The notes beneath the pieces are model-generated. The model was not told the DNA's origin, did no database searches, and worked only from the letters and a program-made list of their open reading frames with translations. Below are positions 20,889 through 30,160 of a stretch of 64,000 nucleotides of DNA, in pieces; the first letter of the stretch is position 1, and every line of letters starts with the position of its first letter. The stretch is from Stutzerimonas stutzeri. GTDB lineage: Bacteria > Pseudomonadota > Gammaproteobacteria > Enterobacterales > Pasteurellaceae. The DNA lies in the NCBI GenBank assembly GCA_901420285.1, contig CABDVE010000001.1, positions 496,001 through 560,000 on the forward strand, read 5' to 3'. The position numbers and the translations under genes are program-made.

Positions 20889-22106
20889 TTATTTCAGCGC
20901 TTTGCCTTTCAATTCGGGCACTAAAAACAGCGTAGCGAGCATATCGAGTGCATAAATAATCGCGAGGAATGCGATAGCGATACTGAAAGAATAAGCGGAC
21001 ACAATTGTGCCAACCACGACAGGACCAAAACCGCCGACGGCACGCCCGATATTAAATAGCACGTTTTGTGCGGTGGCGCGCGCTTCGGTTGGATAAGCCT
21101 CAGCCATTAACGCGCCGTAGCCGCCCATCATGCCGTTTACGAACATACCCAAAAATGCACCGGCAACAAGCATCGCCGTTGGATCGGTTAATTGTGAGTA
21201 GATGAGGATACTCAAAACAGCACCGCATTGAAACAGCAAGAAACTTGGTTTACGGCCAATTTTGTCGGCGAGGCGGCCGAAAATCCAAATACCCGCCATC
21301 ATGCCGCATACAGTGACGGCCGTCCAAACGCCGGACTTGGTTAAACTAAAGCCAAGCTGTTTGGCGAGGAAGTTTGGCATCCAAATCATAATACCGTAAT
21401 AACCGAAGTTTTGTACGGAGGTCAGCACGATGACGCCAAGGCTGATTTTGGTCGTTGCTTTATCTTTCACTAGCAGTTTGAAAGATGCCCATTTTGAATT
21501 TCTGTTGCCGGCAAGCGCGCTTTGTTTTTCGGTGAATATTTCCGGTTCGTGCAAATGGGAACGTAAATACCAAGCTGCAAATGCCGGAAAAATACCCAGC
21601 ACGAACATGCCTCGCCAACCGATATACGGTAATAAAATCGGTGTTAATAATGCGGCGGCCAATACGCCTACTTGCCAGCCGAGCGCCACGTAAGATGCTG
21701 CTTTTGCGCGATGGCGTGCCGGCCAAGCTTCAATTGCCAGTGCCATACCGATGCCGAATTCGCCGCCCAGACCGATGCCGGCGATAGTACGGTAAATCAG
21801 TAAATCCCAGTAACCTTGCGCTATGGCGCATAAGCCGGTGAAGACCGCAAACAGTACGATCGTCCAAGTTAGTACGCGTACGCGTCCGTATTTGTCACTT
21901 AGCGCACCGAATAAGATACCGCCGAACACCGCACCGACTAGCGTCCAAGTCACGAGAGAACCTGATTGCGCCGGTGTCAAGTTGAGATCCGCCGAGATTG
22001 CGCTGAGCATAAAACCTAAAATGAGTAAATCGAAACCGTCCATTGCATAGCCGACGGCGGAGCCGATGAGGGCTTTCCAGCCATATTGATTGACTTTGGT
22101 TGTCAT
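20889..22106 (-). CDS. MFS transporter, aromatic/organic acid:proton symporter type
   Basis: 405 residues, twelve predicted membrane segments. The N-terminal MDGFDLLILGFML with the DGFD motif and the loop signature GALSDKYGRVRVL (segment 2-3) with RLADKIGRKPSF in the second half are typical of the AAHS group of the major facilitator superfamily, which carries aromatic or other organic acids. The substrate cannot be told from sequence. No catabolic genes are adjacent. The gene contains one CAATGCGGTGCT copy (21219-21230, read as QCGAVL). Upstream 130 bases (20760-20888, downstream side) hold nothing further. Confidence 0.88.
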   Translation of the reverse strand: MTTKVNQYGWKALIGSAVGYAMDGFDLLILGFMLSAISADLNLTPAQSGSLVTWTLVGAVFGGILFGALSDKYGRVRVLTWTIVLFAVFTGLCAIAQGYWDLLIYRTIAGIGLGGEFGIGMALAIEAWPARHRAKAASYVALGWQVGVLAAALLTPILLPYIGWRGMFVLGIFPAFAAWYLRSHLHEPEIFTEKQSALAGNRNSKWASFKLLVKDKATTKISLGVIVLTSVQNFGYYGIMIWMPNFLAKQLGFSLTKSGVWTAVTVCGMMAGIWIFGRLADKIGRKPSFLLFQCGAVLSILIYSQLTDPTAMLVAGAFLGMFVNGMMGGYGALMAEAYPTEARATAQNVLFNIGRAVGGFGPVVVGTIVSAYSFSIAIAFLAIIYALDMLATLFLVPELKGKALK

Positions 22107-22222
22107 ATTGATGTCCTTTTACTACTCACGGGTAGTGTTTAAAGTGAAGGTGGGACGATGATGATTATCGCCGAGTTAAACGGTTGCGTAGTTTAAAGAA
22201 ATTCCGTCGTTTCGGCAAATAA

Positions 22223-22250
22223 AAAAGCACAGAAACGACTTCTGTGCTTT
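22223..22250 (-). terminator. Terminator after glmS
   Basis: AAAGCACAGAA and TTCTGTGCTTT pair around ACGAC. On the minus strand it is followed by TTTATTTG, placing it just after the glmS stop; it may also stop anti-sense read-through. Confidence 0.85.
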
Positions 22251-22266
22251 GCAAAACCATTTGGGT

Positions 22267-24099
22267 TTATTCTACGGTAACTGCTTTTGCCAAATTACGT
22301 GGTTGGTCGACATCGGTGCCTTTGATTAAGGCCACGTGGTAGGCTAACAATTGCATCGGCACGGTGTAGAAAATTGGTGCAACGATTTCGTTGATTTTTG
22401 GCATGGTGATAATTTTCATCCCTTCGTTTTCCGTGAATCCGGCGTCTTTATCGGCAAAAACATATAATTGACCGCCACGGGCACGCACTTCTTCAATATT
22501 GGATTTCACTTTTTCCAATAAATCGTTATTCGGCGCCACCACAATAACCGGCATATCCGCATCAATTAATGCTAGCGGGCCATGTTTTAATTCACCTGCC
22601 GCATAAGCTTCTGCATGAATATAGGAAATCTCTTTCAATTTCAATGCGGCTTCCATGGCGATTGGGTAATATTCGCCGCGGCCTAAGAATAACGCGTGAT
22701 TTTTCTCGGCAAAATCTTCCGCCAAGGCTTCAATATCTTTATCAAACGCTAAACCTTTTTCGATTTCGGCCGGTAAAGATTGTAGCGCTTTTACGATTTC
22801 TTGTTCTTTTGCGTCGGAAATATGGCCGTTTAATTTACCGATTGCGGTAACTAACATCAGCATTGAGGCAAGTTGCGTAGTAAACGCTTTGGTCGATGCC
22901 ACACCAATTTCCACGCCGGCACGGGTCATGAACGCAAGATCAGATTCGCGTACAAGCGAGGAGCCGGCTACGTTACAAATAGTCATCGCCGCCATGTAAC
23001 CTTTTTCTTTCGCAAGACGAAGCGCCGCAAGCGTGTCGGCCGTTTCACCAGACTGGGAAAGCGTTAATAATAAGCTATTCGGACGCGTTACGAATTTACG
23101 GTAACGGAATTCGGAAGCGATTTCCACATCGCAACTCACACCAGCCAGTGCCTCGAACCAATAACGCGCTGCCATGCCGGAGTTGTAGGACGTACCGCAA
23201 GCCACGATTTGCACGTGTTGAACTTTTTCTAAAATTTCTTTTGCGCCGTTACCAATCGCTTCAATAATTACGTTATTGTGATTGATTCGGCCTTCCATGG
23301 TATTAATCAATGCAGTTGGTTGTTCAAAGATTTCTTTTTGCATGAAGTGACGGAATTTGCCTTTTTCCGCCGCATCATTTTCAAGATTAGATTCGTGCAC
23401 TTCGCGTTCGGCTTTGTTGCCTTGTGCATCATAGATTTCAACGCTACGACGGCTGATTTCTGCAATATCACCTTCCTCCAAGAAAATAAAGCGACGGGTT
23501 ACGTTCAATAACGCCAATTGGTCGGAGGCCAAGAAATTCTCGCCAATACCTAAGCCAATAACCAACGGACTGCCCGAACGCGCCGCCACCAAATGTTCTG
23601 GGTGCATGCGATCCATCACCACCATACCATAGGCGCCGCTAAGTTGTTTTACCACATTTTGAACCGCGTTTAATAAAGAATCGGTACTGCGCATTTCCCA
23701 TTCGACTAAGTGTGCGATGACTTCGGTGTCAGTTTGTGAAGTGAATACATAACCGCGGGATTTTAATAATTTACGCAGTTCTTCATGATTTTCAATGATA
23801 CCGTTATGCACTACGGCGAAATTGCCCGAAACATGCGGGTGCGCATTGGCTTCGGACGGTTCGCCGTGAGTTGCCCAGCGGGTGTGCGCAATCCCTGTAC
23901 CACCGATTAACGGTTTTACCGCTACCGCTTCGTCTAAAGCTTTAACTTTACCTAAGCAACGCACGCGTTGTAATTCATGTTGTTTGTTTACGACAGCTAA
24001 ACCCGCAGAATCGTAACCGCGATATTCCAAACGGTGTAAACCGTTGATTAAGATTTCCGCTACATCGCGTTGCGCCACTGCGCCGACAATACCACACAT
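22267..24099 (-). CDS. glmS: Glucosamine-fructose-6-phosphate aminotransferase
   Basis: 610 residues, E. coli 609. It transfers the amide of glutamine to fructose-6-phosphate to make glucosamine-6-phosphate for peptidoglycan and LPS. The catalytic cysteine is exposed at the start ([12 protein letters not shown]); the glutaminase domain (1-240) is followed by two SIS sugar-isomerase domains ([17 protein letters not shown] and STKAFTTQ). The usual C-terminal LAKAVTVE is intact. A DeoR-type regulator lies 40 bases upstream in the same direction. I saw no glmS ribozyme, as expected outside Gram-positives. Confidence 0.98.
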   Translation of the reverse strand: MCGIVGAVAQRDVAEILINGLHRLEYRGYDSAGLAVVNKQHELQRVRCLGKVKALDEAVAVKPLIGGTGIAHTRWATHGEPSEANAHPHVSGNFAVVHNGIIENHEELRKLLKSRGYVFTSQTDTEVIAHLVEWEMRSTDSLLNAVQNVVKQLSGAYGMVVMDRMHPEHLVAARSGSPLVIGLGIGENFLASDQLALLNVTRRFIFLEEGDIAEISRRSVEIYDAQGNKAEREVHESNLENDAAEKGKFRHFMQKEIFEQPTALINTMEGRINHNNVIIEAIGNGAKEILEKVQHVQIVACGTSYNSGMAARYWFEALAGVSCDVEIASEFRYRKFVTRPNSLLLTLSQSGETADTLAALRLAKEKGYMAAMTICNVAGSSLVRESDLAFMTRAGVEIGVASTKAFTTQLASMLMLVTAIGKLNGHISDAKEQEIVKALQSLPAEIEKGLAFDKDIEALAEDFAEKNHALFLGRGEYYPIAMEAALKLKEISYIHAEAYAAGELKHGPLALIDADMPVIVVAPNNDLLEKVKSNIEEVRARGGQLYVFADKDAGFTENEGMKIITMPKINEIVAPIFYTVPMQLLAYHVALIKGTDVDQPRNLAKAVTVE

Positions 24100-24139
24100 A
24101 AGCTTTCCTTTTTGTTGATTAATTTAAAATAGTGAGTTT

Positions 24140-24922
24140 TTAGTCGCATTGAACGCAGATAACCTCTACGTCTTGCGCTTGAATTGCTTGTTTATCCTGT
24201 TCCGACAACCCGTTGTCCGTGATGAATACGTCAATTTGTTGCCAGGTTAATTCTAAGTTCGGCATTTTTCTGCCGATTTTTTGAGATTCCGCCATCACAA
24301 TCACTTCACGCGATACTTCGGCCATTACTCGACTCAGTCCAACTAATTCGTTGAAAGTTGTGGTTCCGCGTTCTAAATCAATACCGTCGGCGCCAATAAA
24401 TAACTGGTCGAAGTCGTAAGAACGTAACACTTGTTCCGCAACACGGCCTTGGAAAGATTCTGAACGAGTATCCCAAGTGCCGCCTGTCATTAATAATGTC
24501 GGTTCATTTTCTAATGCTCGAAGCTCGGTAGCAACCGACAGCGAATTAGTCATCACAATTAAACCTTGTTTACGATTAAGTTGCTTAATTAAGGTTGCGG
24601 TGGTGCTACCGCTGTCCACGATGATGCGATTGTGATCACGAATTCGTTCCGCTGCAGCCTGGGCTATGACAAACTTTCGTTTCGAAAGTTCTTCATTTTC
24701 TGTTTCATCAATAATTTCTTTTGGCATTAAAATCGCACCACCGTATTTACGCAATAAAAAACCGCTATTTTCCAATGCGGTTAAATCCTTGCGAATAGTG
24801 ACTTCAGAGGTGTCAAATAATTGAACTAATTGCTCCACGCTAACTTCGCCTTGCTCTTGCAAAATTTGCGTAATACTGTGACGACGTTGTTGAGTATTGC
24901 GAAATTGGCTGTTTCGTTTCAT
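24140..24922 (-). CDS. DeoR-family regulator upstream of glmS (GlmR-like)
   Basis: 260 residues with a DeoR-type winged helix at about 14-70 (RRHSITQILQEQGEVSVEQ then LFDTSEVTIRKDLTALE) and a C-terminal sugar-phosphate sensing domain (IIVDSGSTTATLIKQL, MTGGTWDTRSESFQG, FIGADGIDLERGTTTF). These sensors bind phosphorylated sugars. It sits 40 bases before glmS in the same direction, the arrangement of glmR-glmS in Pseudomonas, so control of glmS by an amino-sugar phosphate is a reasonable inference. It is not shown by the sequence itself. Confidence 0.82.
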   Translation of the reverse strand: MKRNSQFRNTQQRRHSITQILQEQGEVSVEQLVQLFDTSEVTIRKDLTALENSGFLLRKYGGAILMPKEIIDETENEELSKRKFVIAQAAAERIRDHNRIIVDSGSTTATLIKQLNRKQGLIVMTNSLSVATELRALENEPTLLMTGGTWDTRSESFQGRVAEQVLRSYDFDQLFIGADGIDLERGTTTFNELVGLSRVMAEVSREVIVMAESQKIGRKMPNLELTWQQIDVFITDNGLSEQDKQAIQAQDVEVICVQCD

Positions 24923-25007
24923 GAATATTTGTTTTAAAGCGGGTAATTAAATTTCGGTTCGAAAGTTTATAGAAGTGCAGTTGAGTTGTAAAGCTTATTT
25001 TAGCGAA

Positions 25008-25036
25008 TAAAAAACCCTGCGACTGGGCAGGGTTTT
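25008..25036 (-). terminator. Terminator after hup
   Basis: AAAAACCCTGC and GCAGGGTTTTTT pair around GACTGG, with T tracts on both sides. It lies 16 bases beyond the hup stop codon, with a repeat copy between. Confidence 0.88.
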
Positions 25037-25038
25037 TT

Positions 25039-25050
25039 CAATGCGGTGCT
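25039..25050 (+). repeat. CAATGCGGTGCT copy between hup stop and terminator
   Basis: An exact copy followed by ATTATTT, placed one base from the hup stop codon (25052) and directly beside the terminator stem. It is therefore transcribed as the 3' end of the hup mRNA. Confidence 0.85.
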
Positions 25051-25051
25051 A

Positions 25052-25324
25052 TTATTTGATCGCATCTTTTAATGCTTTACCGGAAACGAATGCAGGTACT
25101 TTAGAGGCGGCAATTTTGATTTCCGCGCCGGTTTGTGGATTACGGCCGGTACGTGCTGCACGTTGGTTTACTTTAAATGTACCGAAACCGATTAATTGTA
25201 CCGGTTCACCTTTTTTAAGGCTTGCAGTGATCGCTTCTAAAGTTGCTTCTAATGCCGCTTTAGCTTGTTTTTTATTCAACTCTGCTGCACTTGCAATTGC
25301 ATCAATTAAATCTGTTTTGTTCAT
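25052..25324 (-). CDS. hup: DNA-binding protein HU
   Basis: 90 residues, the standard HU length. The dimer bends and packages DNA. Sequence [27 protein letters not shown] and the beta-arm with [21 protein letters not shown] are typical; the arm ends in the conserved RNPQTG with proline that intercalates into DNA. In E. coli hupA also follows hemE-nfi-yjaG; here the order nudC-hemE-yjaG-hup is kept and nfi is absent. Confidence 0.98.
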   Translation of the reverse strand: MNKTDLIDAIASAAELNKKQAKAALEATLEAITASLKKGEPVQLIGFGTFKVNQRAARTGRNPQTGAEIKIAASKVPAFVSGKALKDAIK

Positions 25325-25459
25325 GAACTTGTACCTTTTGTCAATTAAATCTGATTGTTTAAAACAGCGTTCCGACTAGGCCAGAACGGCTGCGCAAAGG
25401 ATAATCTAACTTGCTTGGAAATAAAAGTAAGATTTTTGAAAATTGTGATAAATCTCACG

Positions 25460-26050
25460 CTATTGGTCGAATTTTATACCAATGTTGGAGATTCCTTCGG
25501 CCCTGATTTCATTTTTTAAATCTAAAATCAAATCAATATCTCGTTTTTCACAATCTTTTAACAAACGATAAATTTGCCATTGCACGTCCAATTCCGTTTG
25601 GATATCTTGGTTTTCTTTCAGTTCCGCCTCGGAAAAATCACGGCCGTTTTCCGTTGCCAATAACGCCGTTACCGTGCTCAAAGAAATTCGACTGATTTCA
25701 ATTGCTTTTTCTAAGGTTTCACCGGCAATGATGGCGTGTAAAATTTCCGCTAAAGCTTGACAAGCATCCAATGCCGGCACCACGCCGAAGTTATCATAGT
25801 CATTCACGTCAGGAATGATATTTTCGAGTTTTTCCAGCTGATTGTCGAAGTTGATTTTGGTATTTTTCACGGTCAAATATTCCCATACTAAATTAAGAAT
25901 ATTTTGATAAGTTTTTGATTCGCCTTCCAATTCATTCATTTGACAGAATAATTTGAAATTTGGTGCCATACGTTCACATAACGCGGCCATAAATGTGAAA
26001 TGTTGCCAACTTTCAAGGTTTTCTAAGCGCTTATGGATGGGATTTCGCAT
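25460..26050 (-). CDS. yjaG: YjaG family protein (DUF416)
   Basis: 196 residues, soluble and helical, matching E. coli YjaG (LENLESWQHFTFMAALCERMAPN; LDACQALAEILHAIIAGET). The function is not known. The gene lies between hemE and hup exactly as in E. coli, nine bases after hemE. The conserved neighbourhood is the best support for the call. Confidence 0.9.
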   Translation of the reverse strand: MRNPIHKRLENLESWQHFTFMAALCERMAPNFKLFCQMNELEGESKTYQNILNLVWEYLTVKNTKINFDNQLEKLENIIPDVNDYDNFGVVPALDACQALAEILHAIIAGETLEKAIEISRISLSTVTALLATENGRDFSEAELKENQDIQTELDVQWQIYRLLKDCEKRDIDLILDLKNEIRAEGISNIGIKFDQ

Positions 26051-26059
26051 TTAGGAGCC

Positions 26060-27124
26060 TTATTTATGATATGCCTTGGAATATTCGTGAACCGCATCAA
26101 CGAAAATTTTCGGCGCACTTTCCGGCACATCTTGGTGAATACCGTGACCAAGGTTGAACACATGTCCGCTGCCGTTGCCGAAGTCTGCCAAAATTGAGCG
26201 CACTTCCTGTTCGATGCGCTCCGCCGGTGCATAAAGTACGCTTGGATCCATATTGCCTTGTAGCGCCACTTTGTGTCCGACACGTGCTTTGGCATCGGCA
26301 AGATTTACCGTCCAGTCTAACCCCACCGCATCGCAGCCGGTATCGGCAATGGCTTCCAACCACAAACCGCCGCCCTTAGTAAACAGCGTTACCGGCACGC
26401 GCCGTCCGTCATTTTCGCTTATTAAACCATCCACGATTTTGTGCATATATTGAAGTGAAAAATCCAAATATTCGCGATGACCCAATACACCGCCCCAGGT
26501 ATCAAAAATCATCACGGATTGTGCGCCGGCTTTGATTTGCGCGTTGAGATAAAGGCATACGGAATCCGCTAGCTTGTCGAGCAATAAATGAAGGGTTTGA
26601 GGTTCCGCATACATCATTTTTTTAATTTTGCTGAAGGTTTTGCTGGAACCGCCTTCCACCATATAAGTGGCGAGCGTCCATGGGCTGCCGGAAAAACCGA
26701 TGAGCGGCACAGTGCCGTTGAGTTCGCGACGAATGGTGCGCACCGCATTCATGACGTATTGTAATTCTTGTTCAGGATCGGGAATCGGTAGGCTTCGTAC
26801 CGCGCTTTGGTTTTCAATCGGGCGCGCGAATTTCGGGCCTTCGCCGGCGCCGAAATGCAAGCCTAAGCCCATTGCATCGGGAATTGTTAAAATGTCGGAA
26901 AATAAAATTGCGGCGTCTAAATCATAACGGCGTAGCGGTTGAAGCGTCACTTCGCAGGCTAAATCGGCATTGCGGCAAAGGGACATAAAATCGCCCGCTT
27001 GTGCACGGGTGGCTTGGTATTCCGGTAAATAACGGCCTGCTTGGCGCATCATCCACACCGGCGTGTAGTCCACTGGTTCACGTAATAGCGCTTTTAAATA
27101 ACGATCATTTTTTAATGCTGACAT
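26060..27124 (-). CDS. hemE: Uroporphyrinogen decarboxylase
   Basis: 354 residues, the usual length. It converts uroporphyrinogen III to coproporphyrinogen III in haem synthesis. The family signatures [16 protein letters not shown] near residue 22 and the second block [17 protein letters not shown] near residue 145 are present. Its start codon directly abuts the nudC stop (no gap), so the two are translationally coupled. Its presence suggests the organism can carry out at least this step of haem synthesis, unlike haem-requiring H. influenzae strains that lack earlier steps; this is inference. Confidence 0.98.
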   Translation of the reverse strand: MSALKNDRYLKALLREPVDYTPVWMMRQAGRYLPEYQATRAQAGDFMSLCRNADLACEVTLQPLRRYDLDAAILFSDILTIPDAMGLGLHFGAGEGPKFARPIENQSAVRSLPIPDPEQELQYVMNAVRTIRRELNGTVPLIGFSGSPWTLATYMVEGGSSKTFSKIKKMMYAEPQTLHLLLDKLADSVCLYLNAQIKAGAQSVMIFDTWGGVLGHREYLDFSLQYMHKIVDGLISENDGRRVPVTLFTKGGGLWLEAIADTGCDAVGLDWTVNLADAKARVGHKVALQGNMDPSVLYAPAERIEQEVRSILADFGNGSGHVFNLGHGIHQDVPESAPKIFVDAVHEYSKAYHK

Positions 27125-27925
27125 TTAGGCTTCCTTTTGATTGTCTTCTGCTCGGCAGAGCTCAAGGGTGGTGGAAATTAATTTGCGTGCGATAGTACCT
27201 GTTGGGGGTAATTCTGGCAAGGGCTGATTATAAGAAAACCATTGCGCATCATGAATTTCCGAGGCTTGTGGCTGAATCTCGCCGCTTTCGTAGTCGGCTA
27301 AAAAGCCCGCCATTTGCGAATTTGGAAAGGCCCAAGGTTGGCTGCCAAAATAACGAATGTTTTTAATTTGAATCCTGCTTTCTTCAAACACTTCGCGCCG
27401 TACTGCTTGTTCGAAGCTTTCGCCCGGTTCGACGAAACCTGCCAACGTAGTGTACATTCCGCCGTGTGGCTGATAATGGCGTTTGTGGTTGGCCAGTAAA
27501 ATCTTCGTACCGCGGCGTACGGCAACAATAATCGACGGATTGATGACAGGATAGCTACGCGCACCGCATCGAACGCATTGAACGGCGAGTTCGTCTTGGG
27601 TTTGTGCCGTTTCAGCACCGCATTGACCGCAGAACCGATGAGTGTTCAAGAAATGGTTAATTTCCACGCCACGACTTAATAAATGAAATTGTTGTTCAGG
27701 AAGATAAAGTAAATCGCGCAAGCTGAAATAGTCGTGCGCGTCGTTTGGTTGTTCGGCAACAAGCCACAGCGGACGATTTTCCCATTCACCGATTATCATG
27801 CCTTGCAAGCCACTAAGTTGAAGACTGTGCGCTGTGCCGAAAGGCAATTTACCCGCGTTCAGATGCAAGGTAGAACCTCGCGTGAGCAACCAATAACCGG
27901 AATCCGTTGCGTCGATTCGTTGCAT
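27125..27925 (-). CDS. nudC: NAD+ diphosphatase / NAD-cap decapping hydrolase NudC
   Basis: 266 residues, E. coli 257. It cleaves NADH and NAD caps on RNA. A four-cysteine zinc site (FCGQCGAE and CVRCGARS, about residues 98-121) is followed by the Nudix box (GFVEPGESFEQAVRREVFEE) and the NADH-pyrophosphatase signature SQPWAFPNS. The first zinc knuckle codons GGT-CAA-TGC-GGT-GCT form an exact CAATGCGGTGCT copy (27614-27625). It is the first gene of a nudC-hemE-yjaG unit. Confidence 0.95.
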   Translation of the reverse strand: MQRIDATDSGYWLLTRGSTLHLNAGKLPFGTAHSLQLSGLQGMIIGEWENRPLWLVAEQPNDAHDYFSLRDLLYLPEQQFHLLSRGVEINHFLNTHRFCGQCGAETAQTQDELAVQCVRCGARSYPVINPSIIVAVRRGTKILLANHKRHYQPHGGMYTTLAGFVEPGESFEQAVRREVFEESRIQIKNIRYFGSQPWAFPNSQMAGFLADYESGEIQPQASEIHDAQWFSYNQPLPELPPTGTIARKLISTTLELCRAEDNQKEA

Positions 27926-28065
27926 AAAAACTCCTTGAAAAATAATTTCGATTTTATGAACGCGGCATTATAGTGCGGATTCAACGCTATTGCCATGGCC
28001 GCAGAATGGAGCCCTAAGGCGGATTATGTTAAAATCCGTGACATTTTTTTCATCGGAGCATCCGT

Positions 28066-28521
28066 ATGTCATTTTTCACTTATTTTTATTTAGAAAGTCG
28101 TATGTATTTTCAGGGTTATTTTAAATACATCGCGATTTTCGTTTCGCTCGGTGCGCTGTTCGTGGTGAGTTCGTTATATTTGCGCCATCGTTTGGAAAGC
28201 AAATATCGCGATCTCAGCATTATTTTTATGTTACTCATTATTTTGTTGGTGGGCGTGCAGTATAACCAATACGAACAAAATCAGGTTTACGCCAACGATA
28301 CTTCACGCATCGTGACGTTCTTAAATTCCGTGCGTGAAAATCAAAATTTAGATGTTCAAGATCTGCGCGTAAATAGTCAAAAACTCATTAACGGCATGAT
28401 CTTGAACATTCGCGATAAATATTACGAAGTACATTTCAACAACGATTTCAGCGCTTACGCATTGTCGGAAATCAACTTGGTGAACCCGAACATTAATATC
28501 GTGGACAAGGAGGCGAAATAA
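28066..28521 (+). CDS. DUF3290 family membrane protein
   Basis: 151 residues with two membrane segments (about 19-40 and 51-66), then a soluble C-terminal part. It resembles DUF3290 proteins, which are nearly always encoded just before a DUF421 protein, as here. Its TAA overlaps the next ATG (TAATG). The function is unknown; the pair probably works as one membrane complex. Confidence 0.78.
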   Translation: MSFFTYFYLESRMYFQGYFKYIAIFVSLGALFVVSSLYLRHRLESKYRDLSIIFMLLIILLVGVQYNQYEQNQVYANDTSRIVTFLNSVRENQNLDVQDLRVNSQKLINGMILNIRDKYYEVHFNNDFSAYALSEINLVNPNINIVDKEAK

Positions 28522-29156
28522 TGGAAGGCTACACATTTCTCGCCGTTAAACTTGCCATCGGAATTTTGGGGTTGGTGTTGCAAATCAATTTAATGGGGAA
28601 AGGCAATTTGGCACCGACTTCGGCGATGGATCAGGTGCAAAACTACGTACTGGGTGGAATTATCGGGGCAGTGATTTATAACGACAATATTGGCGTGTTG
28701 CAATTTTCGCTGGTATTGGTGTTATGGACATTACTGATTTTCACGCTGCGCTTTATTAAAAATTACAACCGTGTCGTGAAGACGATTATCGACGGTCGCC
28801 CGGTTTGGGTGATTTTAAACGGCAAGGTACAAACCGGCGAATGTATGAAAAACGGTATTTCTGCCCATGATTTAATGTTTAAGCTACGCGCCGCCGGCGT
28901 GTATGAAATCGCCACAGTAAAACGTGCGGTGCTGGAGCAAAACGGGCAGCTTTCTATCATTCAATACGGTGATCAAGATTTACGTTATCCGTTGATTATC
29001 GACGGTCAAATCGATCACGATATTCTCGACATTATCGGCCGCGATGAGGCTTGGGTTCACCAAGAACTTGAAGCGCAACAAACGACGGTCAATCAGGTTT
29101 ATATCGGTGAATATTTAAACGGACGTTTAATCGTGCATCCTTACGCACAAAGTTAA
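28521..29156 (+). CDS. DUF421 (YetF-like) membrane protein
   Basis: 211 residues: three membrane segments in the first 95 residues, then a soluble domain with GRPVWVILNGKVQTGECMKNGISAHDLMFKLRAAGV, the usual DUF421 motif. In Bacillus, YetF/YdfS-type proteins of this family have been linked to the spore or the cell envelope, but the role in Gram-negatives is unknown. It is translationally coupled to the DUF3290 gene. Confidence 0.85.
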   Translation: MEGYTFLAVKLAIGILGLVLQINLMGKGNLAPTSAMDQVQNYVLGGIIGAVIYNDNIGVLQFSLVLVLWTLLIFTLRFIKNYNRVVKTIIDGRPVWVILNGKVQTGECMKNGISAHDLMFKLRAAGVYEIATVKRAVLEQNGQLSIIQYGDQDLRYPLIIDGQIDHDILDIIGRDEAWVHQELEAQQTTVNQVYIGEYLNGRLIVHPYAQS

Positions 29157-29172
29157 AATTAAAATGGAAGTC

Positions 29173-29217
29173 AAAAATAGCACCGCATTGGAACCGCTTC
29201 CAATGCGGTGCTATTTT
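29173..29217. repeat. Inverted CAATGCGGTGCT pair between convergent genes
   Basis: AAAAATAGCACCGCATTGG and CCAATGCGGTGCTATTTT form a near-perfect 18-bp stem with a loop of eight bases. A and T tracts flank it, so it probably terminates both the DUF421 gene and yhhQ. No other terminator is seen in this 85-base spacer. Confidence 0.88.
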
Positions 29218-29241
29218 AGTAGGTCATCTGGCTACATAGGA

Positions 29242-29934
29242 TTAGGACGAGAGCGCCTGCAATTTGCGTAAAATAATATTTAACGCTACGCCGTACGCTG
29301 GCACAAATAACAAAATTCCCACCGATAGTTTGAATAAATAATCCACCAAACCCAATTCAACCCAATGCGCCGCCATAAATGGATCGGCGCTTTGATAAAA
29401 TGCCACGCTGAAAAACACGAAAGTATCGGCCATCGAACCGAAAATCATCGAACTGCTCGGCGCGATCCACCAGGTTTTTAGTCGGCGTAACCGGTTGAAC
29501 ACGATGACATCCAGTAATTGCCCCGCCACATAAGCGAAAAAGCTTGCCAATGCGATACGAAAAACGAACAAATTAAATTCGCTCAAAGCGGCAAAGCCCT
29601 GATATTGCGTGTCGGAAAATAGCACGGAAATCAAATAACTGACGACTAACGCCGGCAACATAACGACGATAATAATCCGACGCGCTTCTTTCGCACCGAA
29701 TACGCGTACGGTTAAGTCAGTGGCGAGGAAAATGAACGGGAAGCTGAGTGTGCCCCAAGTGCTGTGGAAAGAAAAGTCTTCCGTTGCGCCGAGTGCGGTC
29801 AGTTTTAGCGTGATGGCAAAAGGAATTTGTACCAAGTAATTGCTTGCAGCGATGATAAAAATATGGAAAAGCGCCAGCCAAATTAAGGCGTGACGTTTTT
29901 GTCGCTCGTTAAAAAACGGGGGAAAGTTGTTCAT
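29242..29934 (-). CDS. yhhQ: Queuosine precursor transporter YhhQ
   Basis: 230 residues, six membrane segments, of the YhhQ/VUT (DUF165) family. E. coli YhhQ imports queuine precursors preQ0 and preQ1 for the wobble base queuosine in tRNA. Signatures NYLVQIPF, LSFPFIFLATDLTVRVFG and the polar segment GSMADTFVFFSVAF are seen. The last five residues are serine-rich. Confidence 0.93.
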   Translation of the reverse strand: MNNFPPFFNERQKRHALIWLALFHIFIIAASNYLVQIPFAITLKLTALGATEDFSFHSTWGTLSFPFIFLATDLTVRVFGAKEARRIIIVVMLPALVVSYLISVLFSDTQYQGFAALSEFNLFVFRIALASFFAYVAGQLLDVIVFNRLRRLKTWWIAPSSSMIFGSMADTFVFFSVAFYQSADPFMAAHWVELGLVDYLFKLSVGILLFVPAYGVALNIILRKLQALSS

Positions 29935-29950
29935 GTCGGACCTTTTTAAA

Positions 29951-29976
29951 CAAAAATCGGGGTGAGGGAACCCGAG
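29951..29976 (-). terminator. Terminator-like hairpin just before yhhQ
   Basis: On the minus strand TCGGGT-TCCCTC-ACCCCGA-TTTTTG forms a short GC-rich stem followed by five T, ending about 15 bases before the yhhQ start codon. It could be a transcription attenuator, perhaps part of a regulatory leader. The known preQ1 class I pattern (a poly-A tail after the stem) is not seen. Confidence 0.45.
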
Positions 29977-30095
29977 CTAAAATAAGGGCAGGAATGATAC
30001 GTATATTTACATTTTTTGCAAGAAAACAGCGTGACAAATCAGTGTATTTTATGGCGTACGGATTTCGGTTTTTATATTTTTTATTGATTTTAGAG

Positions 30096-30137
30096 TTGAC
30101 ATAAAGTATTAAGAAAAACGATAATTATTCTCAAATT
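30096..30137 (+). promoter_or_regulatory. Fur-boxed promoter of the TonB receptor
   Basis: TTGACA (30096-30101), 18 bases, GATAAT (30120-30125). The -10 box lies in a Fur-box-like sequence GATAATTATTCTCAAATT (30120-30137), which matches the GATAAT-hexamer pattern of Fur sites. Iron repression is expected. Confidence 0.75.
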
Positions 30138-30160
30138 TTAATAACCTATAGGAATAAAAA

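Noticed and set aside
29935-30095. preQ1 riboswitch before yhhQ
   Set aside because: A hairpin is present but the A-rich pseudoknot tail and the conserved bases of class I or II were not found.
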